Numbered from the stretch's first letter, positions 46,914 to 57,716 are shown. The stretch is DNA of 64,000 bases from Zantedeschia hybrid cultivar (GCA_030544215.1 JARZZO010000013.1:25341229-25405228); one strand, 5' to 3'. A program made the numbers and translations. The notes: a model not told the origin generated them from the sequence alone.

Positions 46914-49762
46914 TCAAGGCTGGCTCTCCCCTCCGCCCTCATCCAACTGGCTCTGGGCCTCATCCTGGGCATCTGGCGGTGGAGCTCTAGGAGCTGGAGG
47001 CGGTCCCATCGCACTTGGCCCTGCCTGGCCAGATGATATGGCTATGCTGGCAGTAAAGGCACTCGCCTGACCTCGATCAATAGCTCGCTGGTGGGCTCGC
47101 TGATATCGCTCCTCCACCATCTTGCGCTCATGCTCCGCGACTGACAGCCGACCCTGAAGACTCTCTAGTCGAAGGCGGTCGCGATCTCTCTCCTCAGTCA
47201 CAACCTCCAGGCGAATCTGGAGGCGTGCAAAATCTCCAGTGGAAAGACGCGCTACCTGCTCCTCTAGAGCCCGGATCCGCGCAGCATCAGCTTCGGCGCG
47301 AGCCGCTGCAGTACGGGCATGCTCCAGCTCCGCTTCAGCTCTCTGAAGGGCTTCCTGAAGCTCGGCAACCTGAATAAAAGTCGTTGTTAGTTGGCAATCA
47401 AGTAATTAAAATCAAATTCAGAAATGAAAAGTTGAAGAACTTACCCGAGCAGCACGATCCTCCTCTGCGAGAGAAGCCCGGTGGATGGCGGAGGCAAGCT
47501 GACTCTGGAGGTCAGCCAGGGCCGCATCATAGGATGAAGAAGTGGATGATGAAGCCCCGAAGGTAGGAGGAGCCGCCTGGGTGTAGACGGCTCGCTGCAC
47601 CAAAAGAACACTGTCAGTGGTTAATCGCCAAAACAAATAATTAATTAAAACATGCATTCATATTCATGCATACATACCAGATCGAAGAGCTCTTTTTGGA
47701 CTTGTTCTAGCTGGGCCTCCGCATCATGTAGGCGGGCCCGGAGGTCGATGATGACCGCATCACGTGCATCCTACAAGTCACGCATTCATACATTCATTCA
47801 CCAAACATAAATCAAGATAATAATAAAATTAAAGACGCATGAATGCATACTTACATCGAGTGGTCGGAGGAGCCGAAGTTGATCGGCGTAATGGGCCCGG
47901 TAATGCTGGAGGTAGCCCTCGCTACTCTCCGCACGGGACTCCACCCGTACGCCGCGGCGGTGCCAATCCTCGTACTGCTCGGGGAATTTCGCACGCCAAT
48001 CTGTGAGGGCTTGCTTGCCCCTCATGCTTCTCCCGACGTCCTCCGGGACCTCCTCGTCGATCCATTCCTGGTGGAGGCCCAGGGTCCTCATCACAAGCCG
48101 GAGGCGGAGGGGCTCAATTTCGTTGAGGCAATGTAGCCACATTTGCCTCCCGAACCTCCTTCTGCCAGCCGTCACCCACGGCTGACCCTCCTCGCCCATA
48201 CCAAGGTACGGGCGCCAGATCACCTGCATATAGATTAGATGCATTCATATAAATAATTTGCATTTAAACAATAAAAGAATTGCATTTAATAAAATTTTTG
48301 AATAAGTTAAAAACTTACCAAAAGCTCTGGATAGTCCAAGAACTGACGGCGGAGGGCCGTCAGCTGATGGTGCTGTGGAGCCGTGTCCACGATTGGCTGC
48401 CAACGGCAGGCCAAGGGGATGGCATCTGGACGAACGATCCTCGCTCTGCCGAGCGGGAAATAATAGTAGCTCCACACCTGCATTCATAAACATATGAGTT
48501 AGGAAAAACATCATATCATATTGCATATCATGAATAAATAATAACACATTTAATACCTGGAGGAACGGCGAGAAGCCGCTGACAGTAGTCTCGCGGTCCG
48601 GAATAACCGCGGATAGATCTGCAAACAGGTGGGCCAGGAGGGCCGCACCCCAAGCATACTCACCTAAGCTATCTAGGTCATCTAACAAATACAAAAATCT
48701 ATAGTGGATATGGTCGCCCTTCGTACCGAAGAGCAACCGACCGAAGAAAAAGACAAGGAAGACCCTAAGCTGTCGGTCTACCTCCTCTACCTGGCTAGGA
48801 TCCCTACAATAGACAGAAGAGGATGACTCTGCTAGTCTATCCCTAAACTCCTCCCGGGTCTCGTCAGACCGACGCCGGGGCTCGTCTAGACCTAGGGCAG
48901 CTTCTACTTCTACCCTGGGGACCATCCTGGACTCCCTACCTATGCTAGATACATCTATCCCTAATAAGGCCTCTGCTAACCCTCGATAATCGGGGTAAGT
49001 CACCCCACTAACTGGTCGGCCCTCTACCCGGAGGCCAGTGATCCTGGCCACATCCTCTAGGGTGGGGACCATATGTCCCCACGGCATTAGGAAAGCCCGG
49101 CTTTCCGCATGCCAACGCTCCCTGAGCGCCTGTAATAAGACTAGATCGAGCCAAAATGGCTCGATGTCTAATATCTCACCGAACCCCATCCGGCGCAGGC
49201 GCACCTTCTGGAAGTCCGGGAGCCCTCTGTAAGCCCCTATGACTAGGTCCCAGGAGATCCTAGCCCTCATCACTCCCTGCAAATAGAAACAACAAAAAAT
49301 AGGATCAGTATTAATAAAAAAGGAAAATTCACTCTGTTTTGAAAGGCGTCAGCATACACAAACGTGTTTCAAAACACGTCCACATACCTTGACGCAATTC
49401 AAAAATATTTCTACCTATTTTAAAAATTCGAAATTTGACTTAAAAGACGTCGACCAAGGGCGACGCCTTTTGAAAGGCGTCACCTGGTCTGGACGCCTTT
49501 CAAGTCCAGATTTCGGGTTCTTGGAAGAACCCCTTTCTTCCCCTCTTTTCCTTGCCCATCCAAACCATAAGGGACTTACCGTGTGGAGGTCGCCCTCCTC
49601 TTCCTCTTCCACCGCCATGGGCGCCGGTGGAGGGAGTTCCTCCTCCAAGAAGGCCGCCGCCTCGGCTAGCGCCGCCGGCACCTCCTCGGGAACCTCTTCT
49701 TCTTGCCTTCGCCTCCTCTTGGCCAAGGTCTTCTTCTTCCTTGAACCCTCGCCGTGTTCCAT
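46914..49762 (-). CDS. Antisense seven-exon PMD-like gene
   Basis: Proposed exons (minus strand): 49762-49580, 49276-48557, 48477-48319, 48223-47855, 47770-47678, 47594-47445 and 47369-46914. Each exon length is a multiple of three, all six introns start GT (mostly GTAAGT) and end AG, and no stop interrupts the 709 codons. The N-terminus is basic (SRKKKTLAKRRRR, a likely nuclear signal) then Glu-rich. Exons 2-4 resemble the plant mobile domain: FWLDLVLLQALRERW, VPTLEDVARITGL, then VWSYYYFPLGR in exon 3. Exons 5-7 are Ala/Glu/Arg-rich and form a likely coiled coil, followed by a Pro-rich tail. PMD proteins such as MAIN and MAIL1 act in silencing and genome stability; PMDs also occur in transposons. 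The gene model is inferred; no transcript was seen. Confidence 0.8.
49277..49579 (-). other. Intron 1 of the PMD-like gene, carrying four modules
   Basis: The minus strand reads ACACG/GTAAGTCC at the donor and TATTTGCAG/GGAGTG at the acceptor. Four 30 bp inverted-repeat modules sit inside, in two nearly abutting pairs: 49341-49370 with 49371-49400, and 49442-49471 with 49472-49501. Confidence 0.8.
49341..49501. repeat. Four 30 bp inverted-repeat modules in intron 1
   Basis: Positions 49341-49370, 49371-49400, 49442-49471 and 49472-49501. All keep the 10-10-10 plan. Arm pairs include GAAAGGCGTC/GACGCCTTTC (a perfect inverted repeat, 49472-49501) and AAAACACGTC/GACGCAATTC. Spacers are unrelated to one another. 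Confidence 0.9.
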
Positions 49763-50384
49763 AGCTCTAGAAGGAGTTTTTGAGGGAGAGATCACCGGAA
49801 TCTCCGGAGCTCGGGTGGAGAGAGGGAATTTTTTGAGAAAGTGAGGAAGAAAGGAGGGCCTTCGCGGGTCTGTAACGAAAAGGGTGAAAGGCGTCGACTC
49901 AGAAAGACGCGTTTTAGCGCACATAAGTTGAGGCGGTAAAGGACAGCTGTTTGAATTGGTTGAAACACGTCCACATGGGTAGACGCGTTTCAGATTCTGT
50001 TCAGAGCCGTACACAGGAAAATCATGAAAGGCGTCTTTGTTACTAGACGCGTTTTAGGGAATTAATCACGGAATTAATGGCAGAATCCTGGGAAAAGTAG
50101 GAGAGAGAGTTGAAAGGCGTCTATATGTGTAGACGCGTTTTTAAGCTTAAATCGGGTTTTTGAGGATTAAATTGAATTTGTGGAAAATAATTATAGTTTG
50201 AAAGGCGTCTTTCTGAGTGGACGCGTTTTACATTTTACAGAACCCGAATTGTTGAATTTTTAGGAAAAATCAGGTTTTTACTTAAGGAAAAATCATGTGC
50301 ACATCACAGAAAGTTAGGGAAAGATTCTAAGGCATGAAAAATCGTTCTTTATTCAATGGAATCAATCTTTATTACAAAGGACAT
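49763..50384 (-). promoter_or_regulatory. Intergenic region: end of first and promoter of second antisense gene
   Basis: On the minus strand AATAAA at 50373-50368 and 50353-50348 follows the stop of the upstream gene by 12 and 32 bases, good candidate polyadenylation signals. The remainder should hold the promoter of the PMD-like gene; no strong TATA box is seen, but five inverted-repeat modules are. Confidence 0.55.
49886..50229. repeat. Five 30 bp modules between the antisense genes
   Basis: Positions 49886-49915, 49962-49991, 50026-50055, 50112-50141 and 50200-50229. Arms are mostly GAAAGGCGTC and GACGCGTTTT; spacers are all 10 bp and all different. They occupy the presumed promoter region of the PMD-like gene (start codon at 49762). 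Confidence 0.92.
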
Positions 50385-51763
50385 TCAAGGAAGAATATCA
50401 TGAAGATCCTTAAGATAAGGAGATTTCAATCCTTTATCTCTGTCTTTAGAGGATCTTATACGATAGCTAAAGCCAAGATTCCATAGAGTAATAATGATTT
50501 GTATGGCTTCATAATCTTCATCGGACTCCAGGTCGCGCTTCTTGATTGGAAGTGTAGGAGAGAATTCAGGGAACTCGCGACGAGCCAAGCTGAGTTGAGT
50601 AAGGCACCGGTGTGGATTGTATAACACAAACTCAGTAGCTCCAATTAACTTGAGGTCTGCTCCTGCTGTGCGGCGCACCCAAACTGGTTTTCCAACGAGA
50701 GCAAGCGGAGACGAGTCGAATATGTCGGATGTCATGAGTTTCAAATACTCCCTCCAATCGGCTCGGGTCTTGAGTTTTGGAACCTTGTTGACCATGTACT
50801 CGTTGAACTTTACAATATTAGCAATGCAATGAATTGGACTATTCAAGAAGATCTGAGATGGATTCAGAGGCCTTTTCTTGCTATGCTCGAATTTGAAGTG
50901 AAGTTCTACCCACAAGGCAAAGAGTAGCATGCATCCATATGGAGGACGACCCACAGAAGCTGCAGAAAGTCCACTGTAGAGATATGCTAAGAGAGCAGTG
51001 CTAATGGATTTACCTTCGAAAATTGCGCAAATAGCACTAATTTGATCGTCTTCCAAGATGTTATCCTGTGCAGGAAAGAATAAGGCACCAGCAAGGCATG
51101 TAACGAGAGCTTTCGTTACATCTTCTGCCTCATCCTCCCTTAAATCTTCAATTTCATAAAGAGTCCACTCGGCTAGTTTTGCGAGATTGATCCTTTTCTT
51201 CGTGAGGCATCCTTTAGCTTCTGAAAGATCCTTCATGATAGATGTCAATAGCTGTTGACCGGTGATTCTTTCTTTTGTCAAGGCTATCTTATCTCTGGTC
51301 TTTGGGAGACCTAATAGAAGTTCCGCCTCTTCTAGAAGGATTGTACACTCGAAATCTTGAAAGAAGAACGTGTGAGTTTGGGGATGCCACCACTCGATCA
51401 AGGCGCCCATAGCCGCCCAGTCTACGTTCGCACTTTTGTAATTTTTAGCGAGCACTACAAGTCCTTGAAGATCCCACTTGGATATGAACACTTGCATAGA
51501 AAGCTTAATGTTTTTTGCAAGTTTACGAATCCAAGGGAGAGATGTGAACTTTCTTGGGCCAGGAAACATGGGGTAGGTCTGAAAGAAAGATAAAAAAGGA
51601 GGCTTGATGAGGAGCATGATGAAGAGCATGATGAAAGACATGAAGAACATGAAAGAAAGTTGATTGAACTTACTTGAAGATTGGGATTTCTTCCACTAAG
51701 ATGATTCTCTATATCTGCAAACATCTCTAGAGACATCTTCATCTTCTTGTTTGAGGAATCCAT
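50385..51763 (-). CDS. Antisense two-exon gene, PMD/DUF7745-like protein
   Basis: Exon 1 is 51763-51674 (30 codons, from MDSSNKKMKM). Exon 2 is 51578-50385, and the product is about 427 aa. The intron has donor CTTCAA/GTAAGTTC and acceptor TTTCTTTCAG/ACC and lies in phase 0. The unspliced frame also reads through the 5' part of exon 2, but its upstream Phe/Leu-rich start is intron sequence. The segment ALIEWWHPQTHTFFFQ...LLEEAELLLGLP (residues about 90-125) resembles the plan W-P-ETHTF...TLEDV..L.GLP shared by plant mobile domains and DUF7745-type proteins. Function is unknown. A TATA box lies upstream and two AATAAA signals follow. Confidence 0.75.
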
Positions 51764-51898
51764 ATCTCTTTTTCGGAGTTTCTCCTTCTTGAAGCTTGGG
51801 AAGTTGGAAAACCTTGAAGAAACCTTGAAGATTTGGAAGAAAACTCTCCTTTGGATCTTTGGATTATGATAGGATTACTTAGGAATAACCTTAGGGTG

Positions 51899-51906
51899 TT
51901 TATATA
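51899..51906 (-). promoter_or_regulatory. TATA box of the first antisense gene
   Basis: On the minus strand TATATAAA stands about 136 bases before the start codon at 51763, giving a plausible start of transcription near 51870 and a leader of about 100 bases. It is the only clear TATA element near this gene. Confidence 0.6.
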
Positions 51907-52012
51907 AGAGGAATCGCGATCCTAAGTAGACCTTTTCCGGATTGGAAAAGGGATGTGCATTGATAGAGTTGGAGTTCGAATAGAGAACAACCAGAAATCT
52001 GTTTCTGTGAGT

Positions 52013-52078
52013 AAAAGGCGTCTATGATACCTGACGCGTTTCAAACTTAAATGGCGTCTGCTCGACACGACGCGTTTT
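52013..52078. repeat. Two 30 bp modules upstream of the first antisense gene
   Basis: Positions 52013-52042 (AAAAGGCGTC/GACGCGTTTC) and 52049-52078 (AAATGGCGTC/GACGCGTTTT). They lie 107-180 bp upstream of the antisense TATA box. Confidence 0.9.
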
Positions 52079-53022
52079 AACAAATCTGCTATTTTCCCGA
52101 AATTCTGTGATTTTAATGTTTTTTTGGAACTAATAATTTTGATTGCAGAAAATTCAAGAAAGTCTGAGCAAAGCTGGAAATATCAAGAAAATCTCACTGT
52201 GGAATTCATGAAGTCCCGACCGTGGCTAAAAAGACGGTTATTTCTATCCTTGTACTCTTCTATGTAAAGCATTCGCATTACTATATATTAAGTATTTATT
52301 AGAGTATATCAAGGACCTTGTGGTTTTGATGAAATTGGAATTTGAGTTCCCCTTCAACAAAAACAGTGATAATTCCAGAGGATTCTTAATCGCATGGATA
52401 GGCCGTTGGGTTGTTAATTAGTGGGGACGATGGTTCCGTTTTTGTAAAACGGTGCGTGGATAAACGAGCTTCGGCTTAGCACTGAATTACAAGAATTGGT
52501 GTCTTGACTCATTAATGACAATTTAACAATATTATCCTTGATTAATTTATATTTTATTTGACTTTATATTTTTCTTTTAGCCCAGCATGCATCATGTAGG
52601 ACTTTGAAATCATTATGATAAGAATTAATTACTGATTAAGTTTCAGACCATTAATCAAATAATTTCAACATGATATGAAATATTCCATTCCGAATTGAGT
52701 ATCTTGATTATCTTTGAGGTTCGCTTGAAGATATCCTTGGAATTCTATCCTTGATTGGATTCTTTATCCGATATTCTTGTTTTCTTTTAAGATCCATCAT
52801 GGCTGTAGCACGTCCACATTGGCTGGCAAACGCTCCCCATGATGAAACCTACAGTGTCTACGACCTGGGGTACTTCTCACTCCGAGGAGGTTGATCGACC
52901 TTATTTTATTTCCTTGTCTACTTCATCCAGACATGATTAATTCCATTGATCTCCTTGAGCTATCTTCCTTGATGATTTCGAGAAAAATTCCAATCATGTG
53001 ATGTTAAGAGCGTGTCTCATCA

Positions 53023-53090
53023 CACCTTGGCATCACCTTTTCAGTACATTCCATTTCATTTCACTCCCTTGCAAAGACGATGCCAAGGTG
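53023..53090. repeat. 12 bp perfect inverted repeat beside the 3' LTR
   Basis: CACCTTGGCATC at 53023-53034 is the exact reverse complement of GATGCCAAGGTG at 53079-53090, with a 44-base loop. The right arm ends seven bases before the LTR, so it overlaps the expected polypurine tract. Confidence 0.8.
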
Positions 53091-53097
53091 AGGCAGC

Positions 53098-54485
53098 TGT
53101 AGACACGCTAATTTTGACGTCATTTCGAGTAAATTTTATATCACACAATAATGCCTCAGGATGGTCTGATAATTAATCATTAATTAATTTTTATTAATCT
53201 TTTTGAGTGTCGGGTTTAACAGATGTGTTTAAGTTAATCAATTGAATTGATTTTAGCTCAAATTTGAGTTAAAATATGAAGAATTCTAAAAGACGTCGAC
53301 TCAAGTGGACGCCATTTATAGTTTATTCCTGTTTTAACGATTAAATTTGAATTTTAATTAATTGATTTATTAACTAAAAGGCGTCTGGTAAGGTCGACGC
53401 GTTTTAGGTTTCCTAAATGGTTTTAACTTCTCCTCCGGATGTTTATCCTTATCTTAATTAGTCTAAAAGACGTCTACACAGGTAGACGCTTTTTACCTAA
53501 TAAAGATAAAGATAAGTTTTCCCGAATGTTTATCCTTATCTTAATTAGTCTAAAAGACGTCTACAAAAGTGGACGCGTTTTTCCTAATAAAGATAAAGAT
53601 AAGTTTTCCCGGATATTTATCCTTATCTTAATTTATCTGAAAGGAGTCAGCTAAGGTGGACGCTTTTTAGATAATTACAGATAAAGATGAATTAATCAGT
53701 ATTTATCTGTCGGTTAAGATGGATAAATTCGGAGTTTTTAAATGTTAATCGCGAACGCAAGAAATGCCTATAAATACCCTGCATGTTAAAAAAGAGAGAA
53801 CAGAATTAAATTGAGTTGAGCCATAGCGTTATAGCGAATTGAAGATCGAAGCAACAACGTCGTAACGCCGGAGCGCTGCCATTTCCAGAAGACGGCGTCC
53901 TTTCAAGATCTTCATCCTTTCAAGAGCTTCAACCAACTGGGCATAAGTTTTTCAATACTGCATTCATCTTCATTAGTTTTATTTTTCATATTCACTTCAT
54001 GCAAACACACACCACAGCATAATCTTTCAAAAACCTACTTGATTTAAGGGGTTTCAAAGCCATTAAAAAAGTGAGTTTGCTGTTTTAAATATGCTTAAAA
54101 TCATGATTAGTTCAGATACTACTTCTATTTAAATTCTCATCATAGTTCTTCTTTATTTCTGTTTTCTGTCTCTGCTGCACTCAACAACAACAAGAGATCA
54201 AAAGGGGGAAATCAAGCATAACTTCTGGACGATCCTCAACCTCAAATTCACAGCAAGAACAAAAGAAGCAAAGAAAGGGCTCTCTTTCTTCAGCCGGCTG
54301 AGGAAGGGGAACCAAGGACTCAATATTCCGCGTTTGAAAGGTAGGCGATCATATCTCTTGTGAAACTTTTAAGTTAAAAGTTTCTGGCGATCACTGTACT
54401 TTAGTTGCTGTTTTTAATAGGTTAGTTTACACCTAAACAACATAGATATTTCATGTTAATCACACGGTCATTCTAAGCACCTACA
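53098..54485 (+). mobile_element. 3' LTR of the Tat/Ogre-like element
   Basis: 1388 bp, equal in length to the 5' LTR. By eye about five substitutions separate them (for example at 53524, in the fifth U3 module near 53645, and near 54397). It is followed by GGTAG. Confidence 0.95.
53288..53668. repeat. Five 30 bp modules in the 3' LTR U3
   Basis: These are the counterparts of 34934-35314, at 53288, 53376, 53465, 53552 and 53639. The last has lost matching bases in both arms (GAAAGGAGTC and GACGCTTTTT). Confidence 0.9.
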
Positions 54486-54490
54486 GGTAG
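54486..54490. repeat. Target-site duplication GGTAG, right copy
   Basis: Matches 34739-34743 exactly. Confidence 0.92.
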
Positions 54491-57240
54491 TGATCTCACC
54501 ACAGGCACATCTTCATTCACCATTACTCTGTGCAAGTATTCCATCAATACCTCTTGATGGGTCTTGGACCTCTTTATCAGTTCTAACATAAAGATGCGTG
54601 TCGGGGTCTTGTCTAAGTGCTTCAACAGATCATACTGAGTGCTTGATGCACTCTCTTCATTTTATGCCTCTTATATCGGTTGTGAAGGACCCTCTTGAAC
54701 AATAGACTAAGGGAATACCTTGTTGAAGATCCTACTGCTCTGGAGCACCAATGGTTGCGGTTCAGTAGTAGAGGATGATGGTGGTGTCTTGATAACTACC
54801 GGGTTAATTAATAGTTTAGATGGCATGACAAGTTGGTTTTGAGTGGTAGGTGGAGGTTGCGGGATACGGATGAGTTGTTTGGTTGGTTGGGGGTGATGAT
54901 GGCTAGGTGATGTGAGGAAGGGGATGCATAGTAATGGCTTTGATGGTATGATCTAGTCATGGATGGGTGGTGGATTGTTTGGTGGTGGCACTGGCCTTGG
55001 GATAATGGATACGGGTTTAACAATGGCAGATGGTGGAGTGGGAGTAGTGGATATGGTAGGATTGGGTTTTAACGACTTTGATGGAGCTCTGGTGATGCGG
55101 ATGATGGGACGTGGCAGCTGAACGACAATATCAGGAGTATGAATGGTGGAGTATATAAAAGAAGACTCCTCTACTTTCCATTCTTGACCTCTATTTGCCT
55201 CAAGTTGACTGTTAGTAAGGATTGGGGCCATCTGGTTCGGATGCTCCAGTAGCAGGTTCTATACAATTCCCATATTTGGCGGTTGTGGTGCCGCCTGATG
55301 AACGGGTGCCCTCTGAATCTGTTGTTGTTGTTGTTGCTGCTGCTGTTGAGGAGACCTTTTGGCTTTCAGGGCTGTAATATACTTCCGCATCTTCTCCCAG
55401 TCAATCCCTCCTTGATCATTAAGATCATGAATATAATCCCTGAATTGGAAGCAGACGTCCATAGTGTGCCCAGGCTGACGATGGAACACACAATAGCGGG
55501 ATGTATCGACATTTTGTTGCCATATGGTCCTTTCTTTCGGCAACAAGAGAGCATTGGTTGACATAAGAGTATTGAAAATGTCGGAGAGAGACTCTGGGAG
55601 TGGTGGGTATGAAACTCTCTTAGGGCCGAGAGGTTTCCTTTGCAGGGAGTATTCTGTGGGGGGTGGCACTTGATTGTAGCGAGGCTATTGACAGGGCTGA
55701 TTATAGGTAGACAGGGAGACTGTTGTGGGGGCCTAAAACTTGGTTGGTTTTGAGGCCGCTCACCATTATAATGCGGTGGCTGATTTCTTACAGATGGAGC
55801 TTGATTGTTGTTCACAGTGCTGCCCTGCTCGTGAGACGTGGTCCCTCAGTGGTTGGACCTGTACTAGAGGAACTAGGAGCATTAGGCTTCTTGGGTGGAG
55901 GCATGTTGGGTTTGTGGGGGTCAAACACAATGGAAAACGTAGAGTCTTTATAGGCATTCTGGACATAGCATGCCCTCTCATACATGTCTGTGATGTTGGT
56001 GAGGTTGTTAAGAGTAAGGACCAACTTGTACTGGGGGGTGGCATTGGCAATCATCATCTTCACTTGTTCAGATTCGGATAAGTGGTCCTTCACTTTCTCA
56101 GTCATTGCCCACTATCTGTCTCCGAAGGCAATAAAGTCTTCATCCATCTTCATCTTTTCAGCCACTAGATCAGTAATAGACAGAGGCGGAGCAACCCGAT
56201 CTTTGTACCTCTGTAAGAAATTCTTGGACGCCACATCAAAATCTTCAGCATCAACGGGGTCTAACGAGAAAAACCACTCGAGGGCTGACCCCTCCAATGA
56301 TCTTCTGAATAAGAAAGCCAAGGACCTCTTGTCGTTCTGTCAGAATGATGACTTATACAAGAATTCCTTCAGATGAATAAAAGGATTACCCGTACCACTG
56401 TATCTTCTACAAACGGGCATTTCAGATGGCAACAGGTGAATTGGCAAGGTCGGTACAGAGATTTCGGGAGCAGCTTTCGTATCAATCATCCTTTTCAAGT
56501 CTTTGTATTGCTCATCCATCCAGTTTATCTTGGTAAAAAGAGCTTGAGTAAGCGGATCAATAGATTGTGGTTGAGGAGTATGGAATGCTTGCCTCCTAGA
56601 GTAACTGGGGCAAGGTGGAAAATACGGCTAAGATACGGCAGCATTTTCGCCATTCACAAAGGCATTTGGAAGAGTAGGAGTATGTAGCCTGGCAGGATAC
56701 CGAGAGGTAGAATGTTGATGGCCTATACGCCGCAGAGTGGAGATACGAAGTCTCTCCACGGCCTAAGTGATAATCTGATGAAAGGCTGGAGGAACTGGAT
56801 AGTCAGCTCAGAAGAACCTAAAGGGGTCTTCCCTTCAATATGGATTGGATTGCCTCGAGCTATTGAGGATCCACATGGGTAGCGAGGGCTCCCAAAACAG
56901 TAACCAAATCTGGAGGCGGCATGGACGAGGGCTCAGCTTGATCTTGAGGTTCTCCAAAAGTAGGATTAGATTTAGATCTTACAACGTGAATGTGAGGATG
57001 AGCACCAACATTGGGATTATACTGGTCATACTGAAAGCAAACATGATTCTGAGGGGCATAAGCATCTCCGTCGTGTCCAACTTGGAATTGGGTAGGATTC
57101 TGTGAGGCATGAGCATCTTCCTCGTCCTTAGAATGAGAGTGGTCATAGCTCTAAGGGGCATGAGCATCTTCCCCATATTCACAAAGGTTGTCATATTTAT
57201 AGGCAGCCATGCCAACAATCCTACCTGAACGTAACATCAT
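54491..57240 (-). pseudogene. Old Tat-like gag, broken by stops and frameshifts
   Basis: The start is the ATG at 57240 (MMLRSGRIVG), matching the gag start of the younger element. Pieces then follow: capsid core (MAFLFRRSLEGSALEWFFSL at 56321), a VKDHLSESEQVKMMIANATPQ segment (56105), a zinc-knuckle-like CVFHRQPGHTMDVC (about 55500), a Gln run (55317-55350) and a Pro/Thr-rich tail. The segment near 54486-54790 leads toward protease, which continues at 34743. Many stops and frameshifts make it non-functional. Confidence 0.88.
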
Positions 57241-57716
57241 AGTGACTAATCAATCAAAGGCCCAAACAATTTTGCACGATAATTTTCAGACAAGTGGATG
57301 TTTACATTGCTTGAGGATTCCTTGTTGAAATTAGATGGATTTTAAAGACCAATTCACTCACGGGGTAGGATACTAGTTTCAATTTGATTTTTCGTCGTTA
57401 TTCTCTATGGCTTCAACTCACGACGAACGCAATAACTACCTGGAACTTCAATGGTACAACTAGCTCGATGAGCAAAGACGGAATCCTTCGCTTTGGGGAC
57501 TTATTGTGGTCCCGACGCAAACCACTCTACTCTAACCGAGGGACCAACCCCAGTCAGAGAGAGGTAAGAGTGCTGAGAAGGTGTTTCCTAAAATAGGAAG
57601 TAAACTCCCAATGCGTATGACCTGTGACTGGGATGGTCTCTAATGTAATAAATAATAATAATAGTACAAAGATGTTCAAGGATCCGAAGGGCTAATGGCC
57701 AAAAAGGCTTTTGCTT

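Larger units (their letters stand above)
51907..53097. other. Region between the antisense promoter and the 3' LTR
   Basis: About 1.2 kb without a supported gene. It holds two inverted-repeat modules (52013-52078) upstream of the antisense TATA box and a hairpin next to the LTR (53023-53090). The plus-strand polypurine tract must lie just before 53098; the visible sequence (CCAAGGTGAGGCAGC) is purine-rich but weak. Confidence 0.6.
34744..54485 (+). mobile_element. Complete 19.7 kb Tat/Ogre-like LTR retrotransposon
   Basis: Two 1388 bp LTRs (TGTAGACACG...CACCTACA) bound the element, and GGTAG flanks it on both sides. In order it holds LTR, PBS, leader, gag, protease with G-patch-like segment, RT, RNase H, a second archaeal-type RNase H, integrase, a 7.5 kb downstream region with two antisense spliced genes, and LTR. 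The size, dual RNase H and PBS fit the Tat lineage that includes Ogre. About five LTR differences imply a recent insertion. Sense coding is blocked by three stops, so this copy is probably not autonomous. Confidence 0.95.

Noticed and set aside
51579..51650. Hydrophobic start MFFMSFIMLFIML as a signal peptide of the first antisense gene
   Set aside because: This stretch lies between a good GT donor (51673) and AG acceptor (51579); it is better read as intron, with the true start at 51763.
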